A DNA stretch of 64,000 bases, from the NCBI GenBank assembly GCA_013433145.1, contig CM024169.1:7453001-7517000 (forward strand), written 5' to 3'. Shown in pieces: positions 48,439 through 64,000 of this stretch (the first letter of the stretch is position 1; each line of letters begins with the position of its first letter). The notes beneath the pieces are model-generated. The model worked only from the letters and a program-made list of their open reading frames with translations. It made no database searches and was not told where the DNA came from. The DNA is from Ascaris suum. Lineage: Eukaryota; Nematoda; Chromadorea; Rhabditida; Ascarididae. Position numbers and translations under genes: made by a program.

Positions 48439-49094
48439 AGAGGTTCTTTGAGCGCTTGATGGAAGATGACCAAAATGGAAATCCAGGTAGGAAAAGTTTC
48501 GATTTTCAGGAACGTCAGCCTGAACAGAATAGGCCCACAGAATTTCCTCGAAATTTTCGTCCACACTTCATGGAGAGATTAATCGACATAGCATCACCTC
48601 ATTTATTTCGTTTCAACTTATATCCATACGAATATATCTGTTCGGCTTAGACCTTTATGTCATTCTGCGAATTGGGAGACAAAAATTTTCATAGGCATTC
48701 AAAGGAATACGAAAAAAATCATGTCGTCAATATTTTGCTGTTTTTTTTTCTACATCTGTGAAGTACCTCATCGCATCTCAAGTTTCATGACGTCGGGGTT
48801 ATTGCAGAACATGCAAAACTTCACAAGCGTACCCAGAGCTCGCAAAATATTGAATTAGCTTTAGTTATCGAAGCAGAGGCTAACTCTGAAGATGAAGGCT
48901 TGAAATTTGTAAATTGAACATCCAAGATTCTGAGAATTTATCAAAGAGGTCGAATTTTGGTCCTCATTTGCTGACGACAGTAACTTTATAGGGGGCCGTG
49001 TCAAATGGAATTAATCGAGAAATGTGAAAAATGAAGTTGCTACGAGTGCAGAAATGGAATTGAGTGGAGCAGCATGGGAGCATGTAATAGTGAG
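48439..49094 (+). repeat. Nested inverted repeat arm (right X', partner of 50584-51220)
   Basis: Copy of the arm at 39285-39940 in the right X'. It includes the 64-codon open frame at 48456-48650 on the plus strand. Confidence 0.85.
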
Positions 49095-49338
49095 TTAATC
49101 GAGAAATGGGAAAAATGAAGCATAAGACAACGTAGGAGTTATGGGGTAAGGAAGTACACACACAAAAGTGTTATTTGAATTTATGACTGGCAACCATGAA
49201 TTTAAACATTTTAGTTGATTGTTTTGTAAAATATCGAGGACAGAAATACTTCGCAAAAATGAGCAGTAGAGTATAGGCATTTAATATACAAATAAGGAAC
49301 TGTTTCTGAAAACAAAGCGTGGTGAATGCCTTGATTGT

Positions 49339-50537
49339 TGTCAGTCCACTTGGGTCCTTCCTTGGGATGGAGTCCATAACTGCGCAACTAGGTTGCACTG
49401 AGTGTTGGCAATGTAGAACAGTCCTTTCTCTGAGGCGCTGTCCGAAGTTCTTGATCTAATCTCCTGATGCACTGTAAGCAATGAGTAATCAAGGATAAAG
49501 AGCTGGTCGTCCGATGAGCTGCCAAGTTGCCTTGCTGATGATGGTGTCATCCGATGCACTATCCACTTGGAACCTGATTGCTTGGTCGTCCACTGTGGCG
49601 ATAGCGAAGCGTCGATATTCTGTGCAGTCGATCCTTGAAACAGTGAGAACTGCATCTGTTTATGCCCGTCTTCTTTGCAGTGGGGGGGGGGGGGGGCAAT
49701 CTTGTTGTTTTGGACGGCGATTGTTCCCTGAGTGGTGTTTGGTGGCGTTGCAGAACCCTTCCTTATGTCCGACATCTTCACAAAAGGAGCAGTGGTGCAG
49801 GCGATAGTTGCAGTTACTTGAAATGCATCACGCCGTAGAACCAGCAAGGAATTAGCAGTGTCCTTGGTGTATTGGAGCGCCGAGTTTGGCCGTTGATTTG
49901 GTTGCCAGATGCATTATTCAATTATGCTAAGCGACTAGCTGTGGTCTTCATCGAGAAGGGAAGTTTTGTTGGTCTGAGTGAACCTTTGCATACGCGAGGA
50001 GCCATTCTCGTCAATTGGGTGTCGTGCCTGAGGTTGAGGTTGAGTAGTCGCTTGCACTCCTCTGTTGGCGTCTTGATCATCCAGGTCGGATCCATCTCGA
50101 GCTTGTCGAGTAGCCTCAGTCGAATGAATGCGTCGTCGCTTGATTGTAGACCACGTACGAATAGAAGACACTTGAACTGATCTTCTATGTGCGTCCCGCA
50201 TCGAAAGTTGGCACATTCGAGATTGGCACGTCCGGCATTGGTGAGGAAATCTTCTCTCGGTTCTACAGCGAGCTTCATAGGTGCTTGTCGCACATTCAAC
50301 AGCGATGCTGTGGTCCAAAGAGATCCGTGAGCAAACAGATCGTATCTGCGGAGTTGACATTGCGAGGAGCTCCTGTGAAATGTTGGTGGCATATTTTTCA
50401 TACCCGGGAGTGTCGAGCATCAGGAGCAGGAGACGAACACGAATGGCATCTTCCAGCATTGCGCCGTTAAATGCAAAGACGTCCTCGTGCCGTCGATATG
50501 CTTCGAATGTTAGGTTCCTCTCTGGGACGTGCACCAA
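49339..50537 (-). mobile_element. Decayed Ty3/Gypsy-type gag - zinc knuckle - protease fragment (right copy)
   Basis: Inverted copy of 37843-39040 with the same frameshifts and stops. The homopolymer downstream of the zinc knuckle is 15 long here (G run at 49682-49696) against 14 C in the central copy. This changes which frame follows the knuckle, but neither length restores a full gag-pro frame. Confidence 0.75.
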
Positions 50538-50583
50538 CTGAGCGACGCATCCGTAAAGCGCGTAGAACTGTCACGTTGGATCG

Positions 50584-51220
50584 CTCACTATTACATGTTC
50601 CTATGTTGCTCCACTCAATTCCATTTCTGCACTCTTAGCAATGTTCGCTTCGTTTTGATGACTGCCCCTTATAAAGTAAGTTGCTGTCGTCAGCAAATGA
50701 GGACCAAAATTCGACCTGTTTGATAAGTTCTCAGAATCTCGGATGTTCAATTTACAAATTTCAAGCCTTCATCTTCAGCGTTAGCCTCTGCTTCGATAAC
50801 TAAAGCTAATTCAATATTTTGCGAGCTCTGGGTATGTTTGTGAAGTTTTGCATGTTCTTCAATAACCCCGACGACATGAAACTTGAGAGAGATGAAGTAC
50901 TTCACAGATGTAGAAAAAAAAAACAGCAAAATATTGACGACATGATTTTTTTCGTATTCGTTTGAATGCCTATGAAAATTTTTGTCTTCCAATTCACAGA
51001 ATGACATTAAGGCTATGCCGAAGAGACATATCCCAAGGGTATAGGTTGTAACAAAATGAAAGAACTGATGGTATGCAAATCAATCTCTTTATGAAATCTG
51101 AACGAAAATTTTGAGAGAATTTTTCGGACTCGCTCAGTGCAGTGTGAAATTATTGAAAAATGAAAATTTTCCAGTTTGAATTTCTTTTTCCGTTCTCCAC
51201 TGCTAAGCGCTCGAAGAACT
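50584..51220 (-). repeat. Nested inverted repeat arm (right X', partner of 48439-49094)
   Basis: Copy of the arm at 37160-37796 in the right X'. Together with 48439-49094 it flanks the second gag-protease fragment. Confidence 0.85.
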
Positions 51221-52563
51221 CTTCATTATTCTAAAGCCATTCGTCACATTCTTGTTAACTTTGCTCCAATGCACTACAGGCCGTTTTCTCATTGCACGAA
51301 TGGTTTAAAGAAGCCTTGCAAAAGAATATTTCCAAAAGTTCCCCGCAACAACTTACTGACGCAATTTATGCACTTTAAATGGTATATGACCGTTGAAAAC
51401 GGTGCATTATGGGCGGTTTTTTCATTGTATGAACACAGTTCAAAAAACGTTATTGAGCAATCTTTCCAATTTCTTCTCTGCTTTTTGCAAGTAGCTATTC
51501 GAAAAAACGATACAACACATGAAAGCACAAATTACATCCTTTTTTATGACTAATTAATCGAAAAGATTGCTTAGTTAAGACTTTTTAAACCGTCGACACA
51601 ATAAAAAATATTTGAGCCATATGACGCCGGAAATATGGTGAGAAAAAATTAAATGTTCTGTGCCTATATTGGCACCCAACCTGGAGCCTCCTTTGATCAG
51701 ATTTTATGGGGTTGCAGGTAGCATACGAAGTGGGCTGCGACATCGACTTATTAATGTAGTTTATCTAACGTTGGGAAGCCAACTCACCTCAGCTACTTAG
51801 TGAGGGCATTTTTGATACAGTAATGAAGCAGAAAATTACCTCATTTCACAAATAGAATGAAGAGAACACCACTTTAAATGAACTCTGTTTTCCTAATATT
51901 TTGCAGCATTGAATTCCTAATCGATGAAAAAGCTAACCTTTCTGTGAAGCATGACGACTGCGTCCGACGGGAATTCGTCGAGGTTCGCAGTACCTTTCGA
52001 TCCATTATCCAACCGTCTTCCGCACTCGCTGATGAACGATCTTTTCGGCGCCGGGTGGCGGGGAGAGGGGGGGGGGCGATGGGAGGGGAGCATCAAAAAA
52101 CGCAAAGACAGCCAACAAGAAGACAAAACAAAAATGCGTTCGTCTGTAAACTTCTCACCTTCCGACAAACCTGCTTGGCGTTGACTCCGTTCAAATCCCC
52201 GATGACACAACCATATCGGCGAGCAGAAAATTCCAGACGCAATGCCGACGGCTGATCATATTTACGCAAAAGTCATCGCAGTGATGTGTCCCGCACATTA
52301 GGAAATGCCTTATTTAGAAGTCTACAATACTTAAAGATATATTTATTGCTATGCGAAAAACTCACTTCATGAAGCAAGTAGGTGAAGGCCTCCATCCTTT
52401 GTTGTCAACGTTCTAGTATATCCACTACTAAAACACTGCTAGCAATACCTGTCAGCCTTATTAATCAGCAGCCTATTTTATTTACATTCACTAGTCATTC
52501 GCTTTGCCAAGGAACAATTACAAAAAAAAATCACAGCGTTTTTTCCTATCTTCGTAATTACAG

Positions 52564-52645
52564 CTCCAGAGCCGCTATCATTCTTGTACGTCATCATGCA
52601 AACAAAGAACCGCAAACTTCTATCCAGGGGATTCTAGAAGACCAG
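52564..52645 (+). CDS. Isolated exon-like segment, opposite strand to gene 1
   Basis: Bounded by AATTACAG before 52564 and CAG|GTAAGG at 52645/52646. It encodes about 27 residues including AAIILVRHHANKEPQ. Without splicing the frame continues to a stop at 52727. No partner exon could be joined with confidence. Copies lie at 417-498 (plus) and 35735-35816 (minus). Confidence 0.25.
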
Positions 52646-53049
52646 GTAAGGCGGCTTTCCCAATCGATGCAAGATTGCGCATTTTTTCGACGAAAAACAA
52701 ATGGAATCACGGGAGCTATTCGAATATAAATTACTCAAATAAACGGAAATGCAATCAAGCCATCACAAAAGGGCTTCTACGGAGCACGTGGCTGCTTTAT
52801 CGCTTCATTCTTGATGGGCAAGCCCATTATTCGGATCACTTTTTATGAGCCTCTGACGATCATTGATAGCCATACAAGCCACCACACCGGCATGGAACAC
52901 AAGAGGTAGGATCCCCCACCAGTGATGTATGTGGAATTCCTTCTACAGACCAAGCGAATCTATTCTACCCCATCCTGACGGACCGATAATTTAACATCGC
53001 GAGCAATGAGCAGTGAGCGATGTGTGCATTCTGTGGCGGCAGCCTGTGG

Positions 53050-53283
53050 CTAACATACATAGGTATCAAATGCAGCCAAAACCTGCAGCAGGCAGACACG
53101 TGACAATGGACGGAATGCAACCACCATAGAAACGGCGAAGAAGGACAGATAATGCAAGCGCGCAGACATCAGTCCCTGCTCTGACGACTGTAGCCAAGCG
53201 AACGGCTGCCCGAAATGAACCACGACGGACTGCCAGAAGCGGATGACAATGATTGCAACGTGGCGCGCATCCACGCCACGCAT
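53050..53283 (-). CDS. Small ORF downstream of gene 1 (right copy)
   Basis: Identical minus-strand copy of the 77-codon ORF at 35097-35330. The G at 53408 that distinguishes this repeat copy lies between this ORF and the gene 1 stop. Confidence 0.3.
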   Translation of the reverse strand: MRGVDARHVAIIVIRFWQSVVVHFGQPFAWLQSSEQGLMSARLHYLSFFAVSMVVAFRPLSRVCLLQVLAAFDTYVC

Positions 53284-53437
53284 ATCTGCAATAACAGTGT
53301 CGTTGGTAGAGAAGAACAAGTAAAAAGCGCGACGTTTGCCACAAAACTGCGTCGTGTATGCCAATTATAAGAAACTACTAATAATGACAATTATAGGTGG
53401 AATCAAAGTGGTATGGAGTGAGCTTACTTACCTTCGC

Positions 53438-57760
<4,323 letters not shown>

Positions 57761-60700
57761 AGTCGAGTCGCTGCAGATAAATTGATACTGCAAATGAAAT
57801 ACACAGAGGCTGTTCGATTACGTTTGGTTTCTTCGGCACAGCACGCGCAGATCGAAAATAACGCAAGGGCAGAACGCTCTAACGATACGAATCATGTGAG
57901 GAGTAATGCACTTATCACATAGTTGCAACTTTCTGAATGTTTACAGGCAGGGGGGTTATTGCGAAGAGAATTAATTGAAGGAGAGATTTTGTTGAGGAAG
58001 TTTTGCTGAGATGCAATAACAAGATGCAATAATAACAAATAAACATGCAATTATAACAAATAAATACTGCCGAAATATGAAAATTAGTACCTAGTTGTTT
58101 GCGCTCAAACAATCAATAAATTATGGCAGTGCGATAATTGCAAAAATGGGACAGATCAACACTGCGTCAAGATCTACGCAGACTGCATGCAGCAATTTGG
58201 ATAAGCGTAAAAAGATCGATAAATTGCCCATCGGTGCACTGATGGCTATCCATCGATGGCACCGAGTTCATTACTTCGCAGATAGCAGCATCATTTACTT
58301 TGCAGTGTGCTTTTCTTTTGTTCCGCATGTGGAGCTCGCTATGGGCCGAAGTAATTGTGCAATTACGCTTAATACAGGTATGATATAGCGTGTGACATTA
58401 GAACGGTTTAGACGTGCCTAAACCGTTATTGACCACTTATGATTAGTAGGCAGAAAAAAACAGAACGCCACCGGTACAGTTTTATCTTTGCTTGGTAAGG
58501 CGGGCACTAATGAAGATCATGTTAACGTCAGCTGGGCGCGCAACCGGTGAGCAACCCTTCTGCTTTAGTCGTTGACCGGTGTCGCTGCGTTGCGACCACT
58601 ATAGCGGTAATTTACGATGTGCTTTAAGAGTTCGATAATATGGGAAAATATGTGTTTTCCGCTACTCATATTGCGCTATAAACTTTGCTATGATTTCGGT
58701 GTTTTGGGTACTTCTACCTGTCTATACTTGCAAAAATGTGCGTCTAGGTTCGTGTTTCTTCGTTCATCACTGTTTAAAAAATTTCATTATTCCTTCGAAT
58801 CAATTTTCTGGTTAATGGCAGAGATTTTCAAAGACTTCTAAACGAACATCAAATTGCTAGAATTAATGCGACTACAAAACTATTGCTGTTGCTTTCCTAT
58901 TAACTTCATTATGTCTCTCGGTGTGTGGTGCTTCTAGAATTGACGACTTAGAGATGTTTACGCTCAATGTATTCCATGTTGTATAGTATAATATTCGCAC
59001 GTTTTAATGCCAGCTCTTGTTTCTTCTATTCACTTTTTCCTTGCCAGGAGCCTTTCGGAAATATCTTATGTGTAGTTTGAATCCCACATGGGCCCATCCC
59101 GCCTCACTCGCAATGCTAAGGCTGCGATCACGTCCCCATTTGGTGCGAATTCAAGAAATGCTCAAAGAAAGGCTGCAAGAAAAAGAACTCGTTTGTTTCT
59201 GCATTGAATATTTTATTGCTATCAACAAGATAGGCTCAAAATGTCTGATTTATGGGGTGATAAATTGTTCGTGGAACGTCTTAGTCAATGTTCACTTACA
59301 ACGTTATATTTGCCTTTTTTTCACAACCTTCATATCACAGACTAGATTTCAATCGGAAAATGGAGTACTAGTGTGGTATATATAAGGGTTCGACTTGATT
59401 ACCGAAAAACAATTTTTTGTGGCTTTTTTTTAGATTTCAGTTTTTCTTCGAAAGAATCTTTTAAAAGATGTTCACTTGTGTAGACGCTCTATTCACACTT
59501 TACCGGTTCCATCAACTTCAGATCACATGTTCATGCAGTTTTCCTATTCCTCGTATAAAAATATTTTCACGTTCACTCTTTTTCTTTGTAGATATATCTC
59601 ATCAACTATAACAGATTTAGGTTCGCATCACATAACGAGGTGGCGTGTTCAAGGATGGCTGTTTTCGGGAGCGCAACGAGATAAATGCTTGAAAGGTATG
59701 AAACTCAATTTATTTCTTTACTGACAGTGGTGTCGTTTCAAAGCATACGCATGTTTTCAGGCAACAGCTTGTTTTCAGATTGCTTATAATCTTATTTCAG
59801 GTTCCAACCCTCCCCCCCCCTCGCACCTCATGTGTTATTTGTTTATTATTTTGCTTGTGTTTTATTCATTTATTTGCGTTCGTTTGTTTATTTCTCATCT
59901 CCGACATTCTTCGCTTGTTTATTTTGATTTCGTTCTAATCCTTTGATTTAGCAAACGCATTCAGCAATAGCGCTGCGTCAGAAAGGCTTATGAGTGGGAA
60001 TGGTTGACAGGCGAGTGGAGAATGTTCGCAGTTGATGTTCGGAAATGGTGCAAGAATCTCAGGCTATTCGTTTTCATCAAAGGTTTTTTTAAACATATTT
60101 TGGAGGTTTTCTTATTATTACAGCTGCTCATATCCGTTATGAGATTGACTGGAAGTGAGGAGGTTCTGAGTGTAGGTAAGAGACGGAGGAGAGAAGAAAT
60201 AGTTGCCATTTAATTATGGCTCCCTTAATCCACTCTGTTTTAGTTTATATATAGAATAGGGTTTCGTATTTGAAGGTTTGCATCGTGAACCTTTTGCTGT
60301 TTAAAAAATTTCGCGCTTACTCATTACATGAAATTTATAAAGTTGCTACGAACACATCCTCATCAGTTAAAGGAAAAAAGTTGAGCAGTTAGGATATTGC
60401 AAGGTTCAGCGCTTAAGCGTTTTGCCGATGAGAATGGGGCCGCTCGCTTCTGCATAGAAATCCTATCGATTTCACTCGTTGGTGGATTTCCTTTGTGCAG
60501 AAAAAGTCGCTTTATCATTAACAAAAGTTGGGGGGGGGGGGGTGGAGCAATGGGGAGTTGGGGATCGGGTTAGGTTGCTGGCCCATGCACACTTTTATCT
60601 AGCTGCCGTTATGAAATACAACGGCGCTTGAGGCTTAAGTTAAAATTTTCATGCGATACCGGTAGCTGGCCACCACTTTTACACCTTTTGTCAGAATTTT

Positions 60701-63700
60701 CCACGCAAGATCAAGTACTCTATGAACATAAACATCACTAATGGCGTTGCAAAAACGCGAGCAGCATCGTGCAATATGATGATGGTCGCGCTCTCGCCAT
60801 GCTTAATTATTTCCCTCGCATTCAAAGAACTGCGATAGGATTCCATTTGACGATCAATTTTTAGCCAAGACTAAGTATCCCGGTTTGTTGTCCATCCTCG
60901 TTTGCACCACCCTCGAATGATTGTTCGAATTCACTCTGAACCTGTTTCACGAGGCGGTTTTCGAGAAGTTTCTTGATGACTGCGAGATCCGGATTTTGCA
61001 CCGACATTCTACGAAACAGTACTTGTTGGTAGTTGGAGATGGTGGACGTTTACAAAAGAGCATGTGGCTGCTGAATCCTTCGAAACAGTATAATGGTGGA
61101 GGAGCCAGAATAAACCTGTTTGCTTGGAATTTTTGAGTTGACTTTGTTTATCAACTATTTTGCTGAATGAAGATGAAAAGGTCGAATGGGTCCAACTGGT
61201 TTCTTTCGGGCGGCGTGGATTTGTTCTAAGAATATACGTGAATACGACGAATCTACTACTAGACCTACCTATCTGATTAGTGGCGATGCGTGGCGTGAGA
61301 TGTGCAGTCATTGATTGGTTATGTGGCTATTGACTGTATGCCCCTTTGCCTCTATTGATTGCCCTCTTTGCGAACGGCGACTGTGCTACTGTTCCACTCT
61401 TTGCCTGTAATGGCTGGTTATTCGAAAACATTTGATGGCTCTTCCATTGCTTCGTTATGTGTGGCGACTCCTGATCTGCATTCATGTGATCTTCGATGAT
61501 CACTTAATAAGAGACCACTTATGGCTGTCGGTATGTGGAATCATCGTGCCCTTAGAACTCAATATTAGTTCGCTGATCAGTCGGCTGCCATAGTTTCACG
61601 CCAGTTTACTTACTGTTAAGTATGAGTTGTCGTTGAGAAATACTTTTCATTGCTGTGGGGATTCGTTGGACCCGCACTGGATGCGCTTTATCAAGAATCG
61701 CCACTCGGCTCCCTTCTAATGTAATTTTAAGATGTTTCATTGTGAATTTTGGGTTCGTTTGCTAACTATATCACATTGAGTTACTCTTTTTTATGGTGCG
61801 TTTATTCTCGTGTTCTTCACTTGTGCTTCGCTTTTGATTTGTTTTTGTTTCCTTTGTTTCTTATGTCGCAGAAGTTTTTCGCCACGACGGATCATTAAAC
61901 TACGGGCACGGCACGTTGGCAAGACTGATTTCCCGGCATCACTTTTCCTTATGTGGCAAAATATGTTGAGGGATAAGTGGGAAGGAAGAGAAGCTTCTTA
62001 CCATTACTCCATATCTCGACTTCTAAGGAAGTCGGCCTTGCCAGATGGTGCTGATGCGGTGTTCCACTTCCCTGTACATGGTCATGTTCTCTGTTTTCAG
62101 TGCAACCGCGCGTTTTGATTTCGTTTCTGATTCGTCAGGGTCCTTTAACAGATATCGTTTGATTTGTTTAATCCTTTATTTTTGCTTCCTGAATGCACCT
62201 ATCGGAAGGGTAGAGGTGTCATTGAACGTATAGGAAAGTACTGCGTACGTATGCTTTCTTCTGTAGGCGGCGGTATCAGTGCTGTACGCTTTAAAGCGAG
62301 CAAAAACGTGCTGCTGATACAGTTATGAGATCGGCATCTTAATTCGGATTATGGCTTTATTCAAGGTTGCACTATGGAGATCCTTTCATACTCTGTGCTA
62401 CCCTCACCCTCCGAGGTGCCTTCGCCGTTATGCTGTGTTATTATTCATCGGTTGCTAACAAATGAAAATAAGTGGAAAGGTTTCGTTCAGCAAAGGAGAG
62501 GAAGAATCAAAGAATGAGAAATCTCACCCCATTCACGACTGGTTGGGAGACTTGCTCATGAATTTTTCGATGATATGGATCATCACACAGGTTTTTGGAC
62601 AAAACTCGTGTTAGTATGAATTACTTAATTCACAAAATATGACATTAACCTGCCAATTTTGTGCTTCCCTTCATGAGGACTCGCGTTCTCCAGTGAGGAA
62701 GGTGCCTCGTCATCCCATCTCGTTTAGCTCAATAACAACTGCTTTAGTTGACGAACGGGGTCCGGCATTCATTTCGCGAGTTAGTTTTATTGTTGTGAAA
62801 CCTCTATTTGTCCAACAGAATAGAATACTCGCAACAGAAAACGAATAATCAAACTATACGGAGGATGGTCATGAAGTTTGTGTAAGTGGGAAACAAATTC
62901 GTGAAATCAAAGATTCAAAACGAAGGATATTTCTGTATTCACGGATGCATCATGAAGTCGACAGCGGGTGTCGCTGTTCTGGATCGTCCGTCCACTATGT
63001 ATTTCCGGTATGCGCTTCGATATCTGCATTAATCGCTAAATAGCTATGTTAATGCACAAATGGGATGGTCAGTTTATTGTGCGATCAGTCCAAATGTTCA
63101 TAACTACTTGCAGTAATTTCCTTGTACCGTCTCGGTTAAGATATGAATGAAATAACGGTTTGAACAGCTATCTCATCGTTTCAAAACGATGAAAAGTTAC
63201 TAGTGAAATCGTTCAATGATGCGAAGGAAAGGGATCATTTAATTCCGAAAAGTTCGATGGCTGTGAACTCGTTCAAGGCATGGTTGAACGAGACGTTCTG
63301 CCTCAGATAGCGATGGGTGGGCGGATGCTGTTAGGGAACAACATAGTGATGGAAAGCCACTTGCGGAATTCAGTGATTTCAGGGTTTTAAAAAGTCGCCG
63401 GGAATGCCGGCTCTTTTCCGCCGGACACTCCTCAGGTGCATCCATTCGAGGCGCTCAAAAGCTTTCGATTTCCGTGAAACAGCAACGAATTTTTCGAACG
63501 TATTTTTTGAAGCTTCGCGATGATTGCGTGGCCGATTTGGCTATGCTGGACAGTTTGCGAAACACCATCATATGAGCGAGCGCGATGCAATATTCGAAAT
63601 CAGGTCCAGAAATGCTCACATGAAAATTCGAAATCTTTTTTTTTTCGCTATCACCTCGCTACATTGCAGCCACATAAAACATGCTTGTCAAACGGCGTGT

Positions 63701-64000
63701 ATTTGGAACATGATGCTATGATGGGTCCTTTCTCAACATAAATGCAGCTTTGGGGCAAAAAACACTTTAAGTTGAGTATACGCCCTCTACCAACGTTTTA
63801 CGTTACTGCTTTCAGATTTATAACGTATCTCGTATCATCCATCCTATATAAAGGGTTTTATCTACGAGCTAGTATTCTTTAGTTGTCAAAGCGCCGAGCA
63901 AATTAACTTATTTGCCAAGAGTCACCCACACTGCAACAAATAGTTCTTCCCGGTGTTCTATCCGTAGCATAATAACTAATCTGTTAGGGAAAATTTCTGT
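57761..64000. other. Gene-poor flank upstream of gene 1, right copy
   Basis: Right-hand equivalent of 5600-11840, with a 13-G run at 60530. It carries the same relics and ORFs. The window ends before gene 2. Confidence 0.7.
60691..60846 (-). pseudogene. Mariner-type transposase relic (right copy)
   Basis: Identical inverted copy of the 51-codon frame at 27525-27680. Confidence 0.4.

Overview
The window looks like nuclear (or nuclear-derived extrachromosomal) DNA of a nematode, possibly a strongylid-type one. The evidence is short introns ending in T-rich TTTCAG acceptors, GTAAGT/GTGAGT-like donors, several phase-consistent multi-exon genes, very long (TA)n tracts, and remnants of a Ty3/Gypsy-type gag-protease and a mariner-type transposase. 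The lineage is inferred from style, not from a recognised orthologue. No bacterial-style operon, rRNA, confident tRNA or CRISPR array was seen.

The layout is dominated by one ~20.4-kb unit, X, present three times in alternating orientation: X' (1-15849, minus, cut by the window start), spacer 1 (15850-20385, single copy), X (20386-40781, plus, complete), spacer 2 (40782-47599, single copy), X' (47600-64000, minus, cut by the window end). Reading by eye, the copies differ mainly in TA-tract and homopolymer lengths, plus at least one substitution (1261 versus 53408) and one single-base indel (near 15587/20650). The order X'-spacer1-X-spacer2-X' is what a tandem array of large palindromes, a circular molecule with two inverted repeats read past one turn, or a mis-assembly would give. 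The window alone cannot separate these.

Inside X (plus orientation, 20386-40781) are: gene 2, a two-exon model (20809-23631); a long stretch of weak ORFs with mobile-element relics (23632-30609); gene 1, an eight-exon, 476-residue model (30610-34942) with two zinc-finger-like motifs and an N-terminal region that may be a catalytically dead OTU-like fold; a small downstream ORF and an isolated exon (35097-36221); and a nested ~0.65-kb inverted repeat (37160-37796 / 39285-39940) enclosing a decayed Ty3/Gypsy-type gag, zinc knuckle and aspartic protease. Gene 1 therefore occurs three times (minus 1291-5599, plus 30610-34942, minus 53438-57760) with intact frames, and gene 2 twice.

Spacer 1 has only weak ORFs. 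Spacer 2 begins with a diverged, stop-less copy of the gene 2 terminal exon and its downstream sequence, starting within a few bases of the X/spacer 2 junction. It also holds small tandem repeats and a few exon-like segments. No function can be assigned to genes 1 and 2 beyond the motifs described.
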